Notes: generated by a model from the letters alone, not told the origin. Shown: positions 33,099 to 44,929, numbered from the stretch's first letter. The stretch: 64,000 bases of DNA from Amblyomma americanum (GCF_052857255.1 NC_135505.1:58943149-59007148); one strand, 5' to 3'. Numbers and translations: made by a program.

Positions 33099-34085
33099 TA
33101 CTCTTCAATTCTCCGTATACCGCAAACCAACCCACTCAGGCCGGTATCTCCACTTGTCTTCGAACCACCCGACAGTCCATAAAGCATCAGTGGTGAAGAC
33201 GCTCTTCAGAAGAGTTGAGACACACTGCAGCACAGAATTTGACAGAAAAAGGAACAACGAACGATACTCAAGGAACTCATCATGAACGGCTACCCAAAAT
33301 ATTTATTCAAAAAACCATTCGACGTCAAAAACACAACATTCGTCAAGACATCAACGCACAAAGACCAACGCCACCACCAAATAAAGTTACTTTACCTTAT
33401 GTCGGAGGAGTCAGCGAAACCATGGCCCGAATCCTGAAAAAATCGGGTCTCCAGGTTGCGCACAAGCCCACAAACACTGTTGCGCTTTGCCTACCTGTTC
33501 CCAAACACCGGCCGCCGAGAGAAAGAGCCCAAGGCATTGTCTACCAAATTCCATGCGCCGACTGCGACGCAAGCAACATCGGCGAAACCAAAAATTTCAA
33601 AGAAAGAATTCGGCAACATGAGAACGACGACCGCAAATTCGCAAGAGAGCGCAATCCAGTGGCCGAACATTCCGAGGACTCCGACCATAGAATCAACTTT
33701 GAAGAAACCCGCATCCTCGGAACCGAAACAAATTACCACAAGAGTCTTCTTCTGGAATCCTGGCATATCCAAACCACCCCAAACAATATCAACCGCACAA
33801 AAGGAAACCTGCCCCAGTATATGCCCAGGGAATTGGCTCTTCAACGCAACGAAAAAATGTCGCCATTCAGTACGTCCCTCAGTGCGCCAGCGTGACTAAC
33901 AGCCTAAACCCCCCTCCCCCGCGCCATTCGCGACACAGCTGTTATTTCACCCCCCCCCCCCTCCCCTCAATAATTAAAAGACGCTAGCTACTGCCCTCAG
34001 TCACCACTGATGAAGGAGCCGAGTCGGCTTCGAAACGTTGGGTTAAAGTTAAACTTTTGGTTGGAGATGTGCAGTTTATTATAAG
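33060..34085 (+). repeat. Right inverted arm of nested Penelope-like element
   Basis: Plus-strand counterpart of 31116-32135. It starts in the RT segment 'VSRNDNTLQFSVYRK' and ends 'tgcagtttattataa'. Confidence 0.85.
33215..33895 (+). CDS. Penelope-like GIY-YIG endonuclease, plus-strand copy
   Basis: An uninterrupted 226-codon frame. It runs from the end of the RT ('KVTLPYVGGVSETMARILKK') through a linker to 'GIVYQIPCADCDASNIGETK' and 'FKERIRQHENDDRKF', the GIY-YIG nuclease (the second Tyr is Asn: NIG rather than YIG). It ends with the 'HRINFEETRILGTE' and 'LLLESWHI' helices. Its RT partner lies on the opposite strand, so this copy cannot make a full Penelope protein. The open frame suggests relatively recent insertion. 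Confidence 0.8.
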   Translation: MRHTAAQNLTEKGTTNDTQGTHHERLPKIFIQKTIRRQKHNIRQDINAQRPTPPPNKVTLPYVGGVSETMARILKKSGLQVAHKPTNTVALCLPVPKHRPPRERAQGIVYQIPCADCDASNIGETKNFKERIRQHENDDRKFARERNPVAEHSEDSDHRINFEETRILGTETNYHKSLLLESWHIQTTPNNINRTKGNLPQYMPRELALQRNEKMSPFSTSLSAPA

Positions 34086-34132
34086 TGTTCAAACCCAACC
34101 AGACAGGCAAATCTGTCCAAACGTTTAGTTTT

Positions 34133-34145
34133 CAAATATGCACCT
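34133..34145 (+). repeat. Target-site duplication, right copy
   Basis: CAAATATGCACCT, identical to 31103-31115. The integrase frame continues from here. Confidence 0.85.
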
Positions 34146-35200
34146 GTTTCCACGATGACCCACAGTGCGATCACGCGGCAGTTTTCTAGACGCACACTCG
34201 TAACCGGGTGCTCCACTAGTGGCTCGGCATGTACACTTTCGCACTTAAATACGCACGCCCCTGCCTCAGCTGCAACGTCGCAAAATGCCTCCTCATCGTT
34301 TTGCTGGACAGTTCCAGCCGCTCCTGTGCACACCACGCCATTTCGACTGCATCGGTAAAGAATTCTAGTGCGCGGTTCCGTACACTGCGGCGGGCAGCCG
34401 CTTGGCTATCGTTGCGCTTGATCACCTGAGAAGGCGTGCATTGTCTGCCACAGCGACAGCCGTTGCCTCCTCTCTTTTGCAGCGTTTTGTCCTTCTTCAA
34501 AGAGCACCTCGAGAACTGCTTAGCTGCCGAGGCCGCGCCTTTCAGTCCGACGACGTCAAAGCAGTTCTCAGCCAGTGAAATATAATTCATCATTCCACCT
34601 CCGCCTATCGTGCGCAGTCAGCGGTCTCACCGAGCAATTCATCCGCACACTCCGGGTTATGTTCTCTATATACGTCGCATCCAACCACTCTAATTGGGAT
34701 CTTGTCCTTCCTATGAGACTTGTGCACACAATACTGCTCGGCAGTCCAGTACCGGCTTCCGTGCTTTCTCCTTTACACCCGTCATCTGTCTGCTACAATA
34801 GATAGCATTCGGCCTTACCAACTTGACATCCCCGAATGTACCCGTTTCCGAAATCTTACTACACGCATAAGACATTGCCAAATCACCGGCTCGATCACGA
34901 CTGACACCCAGTGTCGCAAGAAATGGCGCCACGACAACGCTCACACCACATCGCACTCCCCTCCTGGCACCTTTTTGCGGCTCTGGATAACGTCAAGAAC
35001 TCCTAGACTATCCTCGATGTTTCTCGCCAAGTATAAGGGCCCCTACTGCGTGCTGTAGTGCGCATCTGTTAATTACGCCGTAGAACCGTACACCGCGTCT
35101 CCCGATCTACGCCCCCGCGGCCGCGAGACATTAGATGTCCAGCGCCTCGAGCCTTAGTACAATGCCGCCATCGCACCGTCGTAGTAAGTCGCCAAGATGG
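34133..35200 (+). pseudogene. Ty3-3 integrase, remainder (3' of Penelope insertion)
   Basis: Reading resumes as 'ICTCFHDDPQCDHAAVF', then 'GMYTFALKYARPCLSC': the HHCC zinc domain continuing directly from 'HLRTQIC' left of the insertion. Later pieces carry a 'FLAKYKGPYCVL' C-terminal phrase near 35015-35055. Several stops interrupt. The catalytic core is poorly preserved. Confidence 0.75.
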
Positions 35201-35224
35201 CCCCTCTCCTCCACAGGAGCGATT

Positions 35225-35360
35225 GCAAAGACGCACATTCGTGACAAAGACGAAGATGACTATGCGCTTCAGCCGCATGGGTGTCGCCTGCAAATGTCTG
35301 TGCTCGACCTGGCTGACTTCCGAGTGCTTTCGCCGCTCTACCCGTCCTCCCAGTGCATTT
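35225..35360 (+). repeat. 3' LTR of Ty3-3 (partial)
   Basis: Aligns with the 5' LTR as described there. It follows the integrase C-terminal region and loses similarity after about 35345, so it is truncated or diverged at its outer end. Confidence 0.6.
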
Positions 35361-38300
35361 CTTTAAACCCCCTTTTTTACACGGAACACATTTATGATAA
35401 TTAAAGTGACGCTGAAATTATTGAAAAGTTAGTGAGCCATATTCTGTCCGGAAAGTGCACAATAAACGACATCAAAGAAAGTGGACACCAAAAGATCTGA
35501 TCAAAACAACCCCCGTCCCTCAAACGACCAATTGTGACAACAGCGTAACCAAAACAGTGTGGTACGATTGGCTTAAAAGGCACTAGGTTTCTGGGATCCC
35601 ATTTGAAAACAATTACAGGACCGCATGCATTTAAGTCTGCTCAAGAGCGAAAACGCAAAAGCCTTTCCGCTTATTCTTTTTCTCCCGCCAATTTTCATTC
35701 TTATATTTTTTGAAATTTTGTTATTTTTATGTCTAATTTGGTCCTTTCTCTTTCATGTTGCCTTATTTTTGTTTCTTCTCTGCATTTTATTTAAGTTTTT
35801 ATTACCTTGATTTTCCTATTGTTCATTATTCCAAAATAATTAAGTAACTAAATACAATTATTGAACCAAACATTTCCATTTCAAGATCTACTAGTGCGCT
35901 ACCTAACAGGATGAAACTATTGCAAATTTATCTCGACACGACAATATAATCGTGCCGATAATTTTTGCAGACACCACTTGCTCACGCAAAATAACCCTGT
36001 AATGCTTTCGCATTATGAACAGGGCTTGTATTTATGTCGACGGCGATTATAATAGGAAATAAAAGTCACTGTTTGTAAAATTAGGCATTATAACATGAAT
36101 ACGTCCAGTAGATTGATGGTGAAGTTTATTTTCTAGGGCAAATTGCTGAGCCAATGCGATGCTTCTTTTCTGGCGCCTTCAGTGTCTGACCTTGTGAAAT
36201 GTCAGAAATATGCCGCTAATTTGTGGTTTATAGTTATAGAAAACGAAGTTTTGAGCGAGTTGTCGTGATACTTCAGGCGTAACTGGACCCCCAAAATTGC
36301 CTTCACATGGATATCCTTGCGGGCGCTTAACTCAGAGTAGGTTATTACAAGAATTCGCGCAGAATATGAAACCAGCTTACGTCATCGCAGACCAAATAAA
36401 CAAATCAAAACACACGTGAAAGTAAAATAAACACGTAAGAAAGGCATTGCTTGATTCTAGGCCCGCTATAAAACACCTTACTTTTTGGAGCAGAAAACTT
36501 TGTATTCCAATTTATAGACCGCAAATTAAGCATACCTGGCACTGTCGAACCCTTTTCTCTTACGCGATGAGATTCCACAAGCTCACATGGGGTGTCGCCT
36601 TTACTTTTTCCAAGAATCTGGCAGTTTCGAAATGTGGCCCACATTTCTTAGAGGACTTGCCATGCGCCAAAAAGTGCACAACTTCGTTGTTCTTTAAATT
36701 TTGTTCGCCTTCCCGTAGCATCAGGTGAGAGGGGGAATTTGCAGTGGAGGAGGTGGAGAAGCGAGCTCGTGTCAGCAGGCGCGCGTCATCGGCTCATGGA
36801 ATGCGGTACGCCACGTAAGCCGAAGTGTGTGCAACGAAGCAAATGGAAAAGCATAAAAAGATTGTAGCTCACCACAAATATAGCGAAGTAAAAATAGTAC
36901 AAATATAAAACAGAAAATTTTTTGCGAGATATAAAAGCCAGCCTAAGAAGGCGAATTTGTCTGGAGAAATTTTGAGGTAATCGGATAGCAAAAGTGAAAA
37001 ACACTAAATAAAAAATCAAGAATTTGGGAAATTGAAGGTCATCATCGTAAACTGACATTCAGCTTGTGCAGTCTGTGGAATGAAACCGTTTGAGCGTCTA
37101 AATTCTCGTTCCCTTCAAATCTACTTCGCTTACCTATCGGGTAATCTGTTATAGGCTTATCACACAACACATTCTACTCCGATCAACTTAAATAGCTTGG
37201 TTTTACCCGCACTACAATTAGCATGAGTTCTCTTTTTAAACCTATGCTGCTCTCACCCTGTCTATTGATGTTATTGTATTGTCACCCATTCGATAGCTAG
37301 CATCGCCGCATTCAATTAAAATTTAAAGCTTTTCCTTGCAGCTGGAAGTTGATCCGAAATGATCTGCAATGTTCACATTAAAGTAGTACGTATCCTACAC
37401 GTGAAGTACACACCTTTACTTCACCTGTGTGTTTCGACTAGATCCGTTGAAATTCAATCTTATTCTGCGAGGTAACTTACATTCTCTTTAATGATGAAAA
37501 TTGGAAGCTGCTCCAGTAAGAACTGGCAAAACTTTAAAAAAGTGAACGAACCGTACTGACGCACTGGCCTACCTTGGCTTGCTCTACTCTGACAAAAATG
37601 AAGATTGGGCGCTAGACTCACGTGTCAGAGGGATCCAAAGCCTCTCCTTGTGACAGGAGCGACCAGAAGGAAGAAGCGTGTTGCATAGCCACCAACATGC
37701 CAATAAAGCGTCTCTGACGATGCGATTGATACGTCTACAAGGACCTCCGTGCCACCAACCATTAAAGAATGGCGCGGCTCTCTTGATCACGCGATGGAAA
37801 ATATGCCAAAGAGATCACAAATAGGAGACCCTTACAATCTTTGAAAGTTCTTTCTGCTACGCAGAGCATATATCTCTTGTATTTAATAGCTTTACAAATA
37901 ACAGAATGAATTATCAGACGCTTAAAAGCAATTGTCCCCAATTACTTGTCCAATTTCTAAAACTCTACTGCAGTATATCTGTGCACAGGAGGCGTATTTA
38001 AATTACTCTTAACAAATTCGAACCCCATTCTGGAAAGCCCGCCGAGATGGCCGTACATGGTTAGGCATGGTACGGAGATATGTCGGCGGCAGGTCGCATT
38101 TAAAGCTTGAAACATTTCTTGATGTTCGTAAATGATTTTTTAGACCAGCAACAGTCTGTTTCTGATATTTGCCGCCTATAACCAATTGAACATACCAAAA
38201 TACTGAGCGCAATTATAAAAATTACCATTCGGAAGCATGCAAATTAATAGCATATTTAATTACTTCAGCGCATTCTGGGTCTGAGCATGTTGTGAGGACC

Positions 38301-39480
38301 GGTATCAAATAATATAGAGCTTCATTTGTTCTCGGGTGCATGCTTGTTTAAGATACTCAACCCACAACTACAGTTCCGCACACAAAAAGTATTACTCAAG
38401 ATATTTACCAACTGTTACGCCATTCTTATGTCATACATTACTGGAGATTTGGATATCAAGCCATGTGGTAGTAATCATTTCTTGATCGTACTTTGCGGGA
38501 AAAAAATAATTTGACGGCCACTATGTTACAAAATATGGCAGTGCTCGCGTGCTGATTCGGAGAAATAGGTGTAAAATGATCAACAAATATATTGATTATT
38601 TTTAAGTAAAACCCTGTGCATATAATTCACAGCATATACTAAATCCAGCACGTGACTTCATACCGCAAACTGTAGGTGTCGCAATGATTGCAAAGCCGTC
38701 GTAGATAGAGGGCTTCGATACGGCTAAGAAACAGAATAACACTTAATGTATCTTCGCTATCCAGCAGATTAAAAATGAATAGAATTCATGTGCTACAAAT
38801 AAAATGGCCGCTGCGTACGGCGAAAAGCCATACGAAGTGTTTGGCCAGTCTACACCACCTCAATATATTGTTACATGGATGCCACTAAGGTGTTCAATAG
38901 CATACAAAATACGTAAATGGCAAAATGCGATTCCTATCTCACGAGTTAACACTGTCGATATATTATAGCAACATAATCGTGCACTAGGGGAACATTTGCG
39001 TTGAAAATAAAGTGAGAATTCTACTAAACGAAGTTCAGAACTCACAGGAATGCAAGAGAAGTGGCGCTATTGCGCAATAAGAACTTCTGTAGAGAAGGGT
39101 ACAGTTGAAAAATTACCATATATAAACTTACAGTCGCTCAATGTTGTAGCAAATCTTCAGCATTAGTAGTATCCGAAATTGTGTAAAAATTATTCAAAAA
39201 CTTATGTGATAAAAGTTTACAGCATACTGGTCCTTGAAAGTAAATTTTCAAATGGAACGCTACCTCCTGTTATCGAAGGAGGCTGAAGTTATCCACATTC
39301 TAAAACAAAAACAGAGATCCCGTCTCTCTAACAAATTTTAAAACATTGTCTTTGTCGTCTTGAGCATGAACATTGTCCAAAAAATAATGACGTAATCAAC
39401 AAACGACTCGAACATTTCCAAGAAAATAATAATAACGTCGACCCCCCTTCATTCTGACTTTCAAGCTGGATGGTCTAGAA
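35361..39480 (+). other. M13 intron, no gene recognised
   Basis: About 4.1 kb of AT-rich sequence. A weak tRNA-like string near 38040-38100 ('cccgccgagatggccg') might be a degraded SINE head. Otherwise no coding or repeat structure I can support. Confidence 0.5.
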
Positions 39481-39600
39481 CCCAAGCAGCACAGGTAAAT
39501 GGCCCAAGATTGGAAGCGTATTCGCAAAGGCCAGTTTTGCAAAGGACCAGGATGGAACCATCCTTTTTCAATATTGGGCCGATCACCTGTGCTGCTTGGG
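39481..39600 (+). mobile_element. 120-bp MITE with about 27-bp terminal inverted repeats
   Basis: It starts CCCAAGCAGCACAGGTAAAT and ends with the near reverse complement ATCACCTGTGCTGCTTGGG; inverted similarity extends to about 34 bp. The interior is too short to code. The size and perfect outer 15 bp mark a non-autonomous DNA transposon. I see no clear target duplication in the flanks. Confidence 0.8.
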
Positions 39601-39639
39601 AAGATATAATTTGATGCTGCCCTTCGCTACATTATCAAC

Positions 39640-41450
39640 GCATTGATACGTGAGCATTTTTACCTCTCTCTATATATTCTGGTCTTGGGAAAGCATATGA
39701 TATCACTTCGCGTTACGGCATCGTGAGGTATTTGGGAAACTAAGAAATAAATGAGACGTTAAGCATTATGAAGAGTATGAAAGCTACGTGTCTCCTCCGA
39801 CATTGAGTGCCAAAATAAGAAACGCCCTCCCCATATTATTCGTGCACGAAAATGATGATCCCGAAGGTAGCGCACTGAGCTGTACGCTCTATCTTGAAGA
39901 TGCATTATTTGCGTGATTTCTTTCCAGTATCAGGTATCTATGCAGTTGAAGTGAATAAACGTCAGATAAGTTTTCGGTCTTGCAATTTTACTATATGTTA
40001 CAGGCAAGGGAGGTGGCGATTAATCTACTTGCAATGTGAACCGATGCGAACGTTTTCACATTTAATGCTTCAAATGCGGCCTGCGTACCTGCGTCCTTTC
40101 CTCGCAAAAACGAGTTCTTTTAGCGAGGCCCTTAAATATGCCTTTCTTGGCAGGCAAGAACCATTGGTAACTAGTGAGAAAAAATTTTCTAGGCGTTATT
40201 TTAGATCCCAAGCTTATATTTTTATCCCACATCATGCGCACAGAAGAAAAATGCATATACACTATGACCACTTTAAAGATCCTGTCACTCCATTCCTTGG
40301 TCATCAATACAAAATATCTGATAAAACTTCACCATAATCGGGTTTATTCATGTATAGACTACGCATGCCCAGAGTATCATCATGCATAGCATATCAGATG
40401 CCATTTCGACACGGTTTTCGCTTGCCTGCTGTCGCCGTAATAAGTAGTTAAGTTCTAAGCTTATATATCATGGTCAATGTGCACACTCTGTCCATCTAGC
40501 TAATGCGCCTATCAGTGATGTATGCTCTACAGCGCCAATCAGTTCGGGATCATCCGTGTCAAATCTCGTTACTAAAAACCTCGATACTACGGGTGTATGC
40601 CAGTGCAAGAACGCATGTCTGTTCAGAAAGGAAATGTCCGACCCTTCGGGAAAAATATAATTCTGCAGATTTCTACAGGGATGGCTCCAAATGCGCTGAT
40701 TTTGCTACATCAGCCATTGACGAAAGGTTGTTCTCGAAAAACAAACCTATCAAAATGAATCAGCTGTCTACACAGCAGACTTAACGCGATGGTCTTCACG
40801 TGATTCTCATGGCTATGTATAATATTTTCGAACAGAGAATCAAAAAATCTCTCGCATGCTGCTATCAGATCACTTTTGGGAGTGTCATGGAGTTCATAAA
40901 TACAGATCAACAAAAATGAATCTTTATTGTCGAAGCACTGACGAAATAGACGCAAATCAAGAATCTGGCATGGCACCATCGTTTTTGTCCAGAGATAAGA
41001 GACGTGCTTATATTTTCTACAATTTCACAAAGATAACAGACATTGTAAAAAACAGAGAATTACCGAAGCATGCGACTTGGACCAAAAGAACAGACAGTAA
41101 ACTCAATGCTGCGTGGCCTCGTACGCACAATCAGAAAAGCATAAAAACTGCCCTGGTGTCTTAGCGTTCACAAGACTGAGCTTAGATTACAGATACAAAA
41201 TTTGCTCACATCTGCTGGCGTGAAGCCTGTATGTAATATATCTGCTTCTAACGACTCTGGTAAGCTTGCTCTCATTGAGCGCAATAATGGGCATGACAGC
41301 GACCGGAGATCATGTTTTTCTGAAGTGTAGAGGCAATGAGTTTTACTGCACCCTAAACTATTCCAAAAACGTTATTCACTAACTGTGAAGATAAAAATAC
41401 TTAACATTTTAAAGAATACAGTTGGCTTTGCTTTAGGCCTCTTATAAATG
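39640..41450 (+). mobile_element. LINE RT and RNase H fragment, degenerate
   Basis: Plus-strand pieces in order: 'LGKAYDITSRYGIVR' (motif A region, 39680-39730), a decayed motif B near 39855-39880, 'KNFLGVILDPKLIFLSHI' thumb (40175-40240), 'YSCIDYACPEYHHA' (40345-40390), 'YNSADFYRDGSKCADF' RNase H start (40655-40705), and a zinc-finger-like 'GDHVFLKCRGNE' near 41305-41345. The first RNase H Asp is kept (RDGS for TDGS). Frames change often; this is a dead copy of an I-group-like LINE. Confidence 0.8.
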
Positions 41451-41886
41451 AACACTTGACATGAGCCTAAAGTTTTAAGCTTTGTATACTCTGCCCAACT
41501 TTGAATTTTCTTTTTGAAAAAAAGTTACACCGGCTTCATTGCATGATAGGTGCCTCAATAATATGCAATACCCAAAATTTTTAATTTTGCTGCATTCTGG
41601 AGATCATACAATGTCAGTTCTTGGCACTTTTAGGCACCTTAGATGGCTTTGGGCTTGGAAATTCTTATTCATCAGCATTTTCTGGGTTCGTCACTTTATT
41701 TGCTACCATAAATTGCAAATCATTCAGCGCTACTACCTCTGTCGTTGGCGTCATGAAAACTGCTCTTACAGTAATAAAAGCAAGAATCCCAGTGCGCAAA
41801 TTTTCACTGATTATTATGATTACTAATATGCGACCAGGCCTACGATTGCTTATGGCACGCACCAACTACTTCAAAAATTTACACAG
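41451..41886 (+). other. End of the 20.6-kb M13 intron
   Basis: No separate feature. A 115-codon open frame (41621-41968) runs through here in a different frame from exon E and has no motif; I treat it as chance. Confidence 0.45.
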
Positions 41887-41964
41887 GTTGACGGACTTGA
41901 ATACCACGTTGGTGCCTCGTACAAACTCCTTGACAAAGGATATGTGGAAGGACAATACGACCTC
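41887..41964 (+). CDS. M13 (neprilysin-like) peptidase gene, exon E
   Basis: This 26-codon exon is bounded by CACAG (to 41886) and GTAAGT at 41965, phase 0 at both ends. It reads 'VDGLEYHVGASYKLLDKGYV' and 'EGQYDL'. In M13 proteins the 'TR.K' helix of exon D runs directly into a segment of the form 'hxxxhGYPxxhxDxxhhxxxY'. This exon supplies that with G-x-S-Y and L-D...Q-Y. The match is shorter than for exons C and D, but order, orientation and phase agree. The intron before it is about 20.6 kb and contains the nested retroelement block. Confidence 0.7.
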
Positions 41965-42559
41965 GTAAGTAATCGTGTTCTCAAAACAAGACAAAGAATA
42001 TTTTTTTCAGTCCTGGTAATTGTATTCAGTATCCAAACTTTTCTTTATGCGGTTCTAACAATTCCACACATGCTTGAGAATATATATAGAGGAATCACTT
42101 TTGAGGTATGAACCCTTTAAGAGGAAACACTAGTATATTAAACGCGGCGCTCCCTCCAGATATCAGTAACCTCCTTTCAGTTCGGCCGTGAATTCTTCCT
42201 CTGTTAGAAATAAAAGGAAAAAAGTTTCACAAAAGACGGGTTCTTTAAATGAATACCGTAAATCCCGCGAACAAATTGCATTGCGATCAGGCCGAAAAAA
42301 AACAATTAAAAGCGCTAATTTAGGAGCCCTGAAGTACAGACGGCGCAGCCGAGGGTGACAAAGAGTACATACAGCCTGCCTGCCTTCGGGCCAGACCAAT
42401 CCCCCGAGGGCTTGCTATTTGACCGAACCTGCTAGACTGATGTCGAGAACCCCGAGCTCAAAGAGGGAATCCGGCATGACCAGCACTGCTTCTGCCAAGA
42501 CACAAACGCCCAGCTGCACAAGGCTCTGACTCCCTTACGCACAGGTTCGCTCAACACGC
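41965..42559 (+). other. M13 intron between exons E and F, no gene recognised
   Basis: Includes a CpG-richer patch at 42330-42540 with a 29-codon Ser/Thr-rich open frame from 42441 that I cannot assign. Confidence 0.45.
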
Positions 42560-43235
42560 GGCCACACTTTATTATTTATTATTTACAAATGCCGCACGCT
42601 CTTTTTGAGCCCTAGCAGGAGTGGTTAAAATGAGAAGAAAAACTAAACCGGCATAAAGGTCGCTTGGGAAACAGCAGCGCTGGAATGTACTGCGATGCGT
42701 GAAAAAATGCTAAGGTCGAAATAAAGCAACAATGAAACCGATCAACATCAATGGCACTCAACAAATCGGCTCAAATATCTATGTTTTGAACAAACTCTAC
42801 AAAAGCGTCAACAGTACAACAGTTTAAGGCCACAACAGGCAAACTGTTGCAAAGGGCGCTCGCACATGGGAACAAAGATTGTTATATGAAGTAAAATTAC
42901 TCTTTGGTTGCAGTACTGGTCTTTTGTGGTTAGTACGTGCAGAATGTCTGATTGGTTCCCTAAGAACAACTGATCTATATTTTAATATGGCCTTGATAAA
43001 GCTGGTGTATGTAATTTTAAGCATGAAAACCGAGCGGCGCTGTGCCACTGTTTGATGGCTCGCACTATTTCATGGGTTATTAACGCTGGACTGGTGTAAT
43101 TTGAAAATATGAAACGCAGTCCTAAATTCTGAGTACGGTCTGTCATCTTAACAATATGTTTCTGATGAGGACACCATATTAAATCAGCATATTTTAATGT
43201 TGGCCCAATAAGTGTTCTAAACAACGCAAGACCAT
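42560..43235 (-). mobile_element. LINE 3' fragment (RT thumb plus 3' tail)
   Basis: Minus-strand reading gives 'MFRTLIGPTLKYADLIWCPH', 'VKMTDRTQNLGLRFIFSNYT' and then, in another frame, 'ITYTSFIKAILKY', the C-terminal region of a Jockey/CR1-like RT. The end is an AT tail (42563-42585, TTATTATTTATTATTT on +), consistent with a LINE 3' terminus. Confidence 0.75.
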
Positions 43236-44929
43236 CTTATAATGTAAGATCGCCAGCATCTACACAAATTCATCCTTTCTCGATAAAGTTGTCGCTCAAA
43301 TCTTATCCAAGCGCAGCGTGAGCACATGAGGGGCAACTTCGGAGAGAAGAGGTAGTCATATGACGATGACAGTTCTGTTAGTTCTAAAAATTACCCCTGG
43401 GACAAATCAAAAACAGCACAACCAGTAGAAACAACCTAACATCGAGGAGAAGACTATCACAAAGCTGACGGATCGCATTACTAGATGGCAAAACCCACAA
43501 GAGCGTTGAAAAGCGATAAACCTGTGCACTGAGGGAAACTCAGTAAAGTCTGTCTTAGAAAAGTACAGACTTTCAGGGTCAAGCACAAAGCTCGTATGTC
43601 ATTGCGCACGTTACATCGCGTCGCACCTGCTCGCGTGAAAGTTTCTCACCGACGCCTTCTCTTACCAAGGGCATGGCATTGGTTTCAGCGCCTCTTGCTG
43701 ATTAGTGCGCCGTAGAACTTCCTCTTGGCCATAATGCAGCACATCAGGTTGATTCAAAAATGGAAGAAGCATAGTAAGGCGCTTGAGATCAGTAGCGGCT
43801 CTTCAGTTTCTTCCCGAAGCTTTCGCGGCACTTACGGTCATTCCGTTCTTGGCAAACCTCACACTTCGTTATTTTTTCCTTCGACGAAACCTTACTTTCC
43901 ACCTGGGGACAGAAGGTATTTTACGTATGATCCTTGACTGGAAGACTTTTCTTCGCTTAGACACTGTGTAGTGCAAGTGCTGAAAGAGCTGGAAATAGCT
44001 TGCCGCAGTAGAGAAATCTTCTAATGACTGTGCGCTCTATCATCTCTGCTACCTTATCAAAATGCCACACTTGATGAATTTTGCTTTTCTTTCGATTTTT
44101 TTCGCGCAGGAGTTTTATGCTCAAAAAGAAATCATTAGTTGCGATCACAAAGTGCGTTTCTTCCCTCGTCTGGTTTGCGATGAAAGAATGACGTCAGCTC
44201 TATCAAGGAGCTCTGTTGCGAGAAGCTCGGGGCTAAAGGACTCTGCTGCTCTGCGCACTTATCCGTAGTGCACAAATAACTAGCATTAACACCACTGGCG
44301 TGTGATATTTTCAGGCCTTTCTGGGTCAGCGATATCATTTCATTCGCGAAGAACCCGACGTTATGAAATGACACAGGGCTGAAGCAGCAGCCTGCTTTCT
44401 ACATGTGGTAAAACACGGAATGGTGACTCGCACTAAAAGTCATGTAGTTCTGTCAGCGATGTGTCTGTGTACTGCAGTTCCCTTTCTTATAATCAACAGT
44501 CTGGCCTCTTGAACAGACCCGTACATATTTTACAATGCTCGTACCACTCGTAGAGTTAATCCATGTTGCATGTTGCTTTTCAGCAGTTTTACGGAGAGCT
44601 TCTTCCGCAGCCGCTCGTTCAGCCTTTCGCACGGCCCTCTTCTTATCGACCCTGAGCCTCAGTTCTGCGCCAGACACTTCTATCTTTGTTCCTGATATCA
44701 GGAGTTGGTCTAACTTCTGAGTCGATTAAGGACACTGTATGCGTGCACACGGGATTGTCGGTTTGTTGCATCGTTGGCGAATCCTGGCAAGCTCAACAAA
44801 TTGTAATTGAGTTAATGAGTTCATATCCGCTCAGAAGCAACGGATAGAGTAGACGGCGACCGAGCACACATAACGCAGATGTTTTCTGGCGGGACGACTC
44901 CAAAAACTGCACGGGATAAGCGCGAGCAA
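43236..44929 (+). other. M13 intron, no gene recognised
   Basis: Several 60-80-codon open frames lack motifs. An acceptor-like tract at about 44090-44108 is followed by a 53-codon open frame, but with no donor or family match. Confidence 0.45.

Larger units (their letters stand above)
31116..34132 (-). mobile_element. Penelope-like element with about 1-kb inverted arms, nested in Ty3-3
   Basis: It is flanked by 13-bp direct repeats CAAATATGCACCT (31103-31115 and 34133-34145) that restore the interrupted integrase frame. The left part (31116-33070) is a minus-strand copy running from RT to GIY-YIG. The right part (33070-34085) is a second, partial copy on the + strand covering the RT end and GIY-YIG. 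The outer about 1,020 bp of each side are therefore inverted repeats, over 90% alike by eye at the ends. About 47 bp of extra sequence (34086-34132) lies between the right arm and the right target repeat. Confidence 0.88.
25425..35360 (+). mobile_element. Ty3/gypsy LTR retrotransposon (Ty3-3), interrupted by two later insertions
   Basis: On the + strand the order is 5' LTR (about 25425-25600), gag, protease, [nested LTR element 27387-29227], RT, RNase H, integrase N-part, [Penelope-like insertion 31116-34132], integrase remainder, 3' LTR (about 35225-35360). Removing both insertions leaves about 5.1 kb, a normal Ty3 size. Coding parts carry stops and lost catalytic residues. The whole element lies in the intron between M13 exons D and E, in the same orientation as the gene. 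Confidence 0.85.

Noticed and set aside
33491..33844. 117-codon minus-strand frame in the Penelope-like element
   Set aside because: It is antisense to the GIY-YIG frame at 33215-33895. The real minus-strand copy is at 31300-31730.
39894..40337. 147-codon + strand open frame
   Set aside because: It overlaps, in another frame, a LINE RT thumb with clear motifs; the frame itself has none.
41621..41968. 115-codon open frame overlapping M13 exon E
   Set aside because: It is in another frame than exon E, has no motif, and exon E has the splice sites and family match.
42010..42106. Exon-like stretch with a TTTTTTTCAG acceptor and a GTATGA donor, open in one frame
   Set aside because: It would leave an intron of only about 45 bp after M13 exon E, its frame does not match the M13 family, and the phase-0 frame meets a stop at the third codon.
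44109..44268. Possible exon after CGCGCAG at 44108
   Set aside because: The 53-codon frame has no family motif, no donor site and wrong content for the missing M13 segment.
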